Origin: Dyadobacter luteus | GTDB taxonomy: Bacteria > Bacteroidota > Bacteroidia > Cytophagales > Spirosomataceae | Assembly: GCF_003383615.1 (NCBI RefSeq) | Contig: NZ_QNUL01000032.1 | Location: 1-64,000 of the forward strand | DNA: 64,000 nt | Direction of reading: 5' to 3' | Part shown: one piece after another, positions 63,938-64,000 of the stretch | Layout of the letters: the number at the start of each line of letters is the position of its first letter | Numbering within the stretch: position 1 is the stretch's first letter | Notes under the pieces: generated by a model | The model's database searches: none | What the model was told of the DNA's origin: nothing | What the model saw: the letters and a program-made list of their open reading frames with translations, nothing else | Program-made: the position numbers and the translations under genes

Positions 63938-64000
63938 GCTTTTGATAAGTAATTGAAGAAGTCAAGAAGTTAAAGGACTTATAATTAGCCATTTGTCACC

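Overview
The window comes from a Gram-negative Bacteroidota chromosome, most likely a Cytophagales member; a Dyadobacter-like genus is only a guess. The reasons are weak or absent Shine-Dalgarno sites, several perfect TAnnTTTG promoter boxes in front of genes, DUF1080, DUF4136 and YtxH proteins, M14 and CocE-type secreted hydrolases, and GH65/beta-phosphoglucomutase sugar phosphorolysis. Gene starts were moved to internal ATGs wherever family conservation or a signal peptide required it.

Layout. 1-792 is the 3' part of an AT-rich gene of unknown function. 878-10329 is a dense signalling block. A minus-strand operon encodes sigma-54 (rpoN), an NtrC-type sigma-54 activator, a PAS histidine kinase and a receiver-PAS-kinase hybrid. 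A divergent membrane kinase follows with its single-domain receiver, then a YtxH protein and an orphan receiver. 10411-18512 holds a large TPR protein and a sugar module (DUF1080, GH65 phosphorylase, beta-phosphoglucomutase and a divergent GH13 enzyme). 18685-28284 is mostly housekeeping: a DUF1460 amidase-like protein, an MscS channel, an OmpR/CusS-type two-component pair, DinB, an envelope lipoprotein and beta-barrel pair, PheA and ParE.

28557-46109 is one long plus-strand surface-polysaccharide cluster. It has a Wza-like SLBB exporter, a Wzz-like protein, a Wzm/Wzt ABC transporter whose Wzt has a carbohydrate-binding-type C-terminus, a DegT aminotransferase, WbqC, a NeuD-like acyltransferase, six glycosyltransferase or GT-like genes, an O-antigen ligase-type protein and an acyltransferase. 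Many of its genes are separated by a few bases or overlap. It is followed by thioredoxin, a Qnr-like pentapeptide-repeat protein and NagA.

48338-52571 encodes a B12-type radical SAM protein with an unusual CX4CX2C cluster motif, and a CocE-type hydrolase. 53033-56399 is a visibly AT-richer, gene-poor stretch on the 3' side of a tRNA-Glu gene. It carries a divergent class III nucleotidyl-cyclase-like protein and two lipoproteins, one ending in a Cys-rich GGCYYIN motif. The right end is conserved core (M14 peptidase, AroQ, XerD, SixA, SppA), broken by a structured repeat at 60697-61113.

The observations most worth a second look are the covarying palindrome array at 60697-61113, the cyclase-like orphan at 53488-54267, the self-contained sigma-54 operon, and the mixed O-antigen/capsule character of the polysaccharide cluster. 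No CRISPR array, complete insertion sequence or rRNA was seen.
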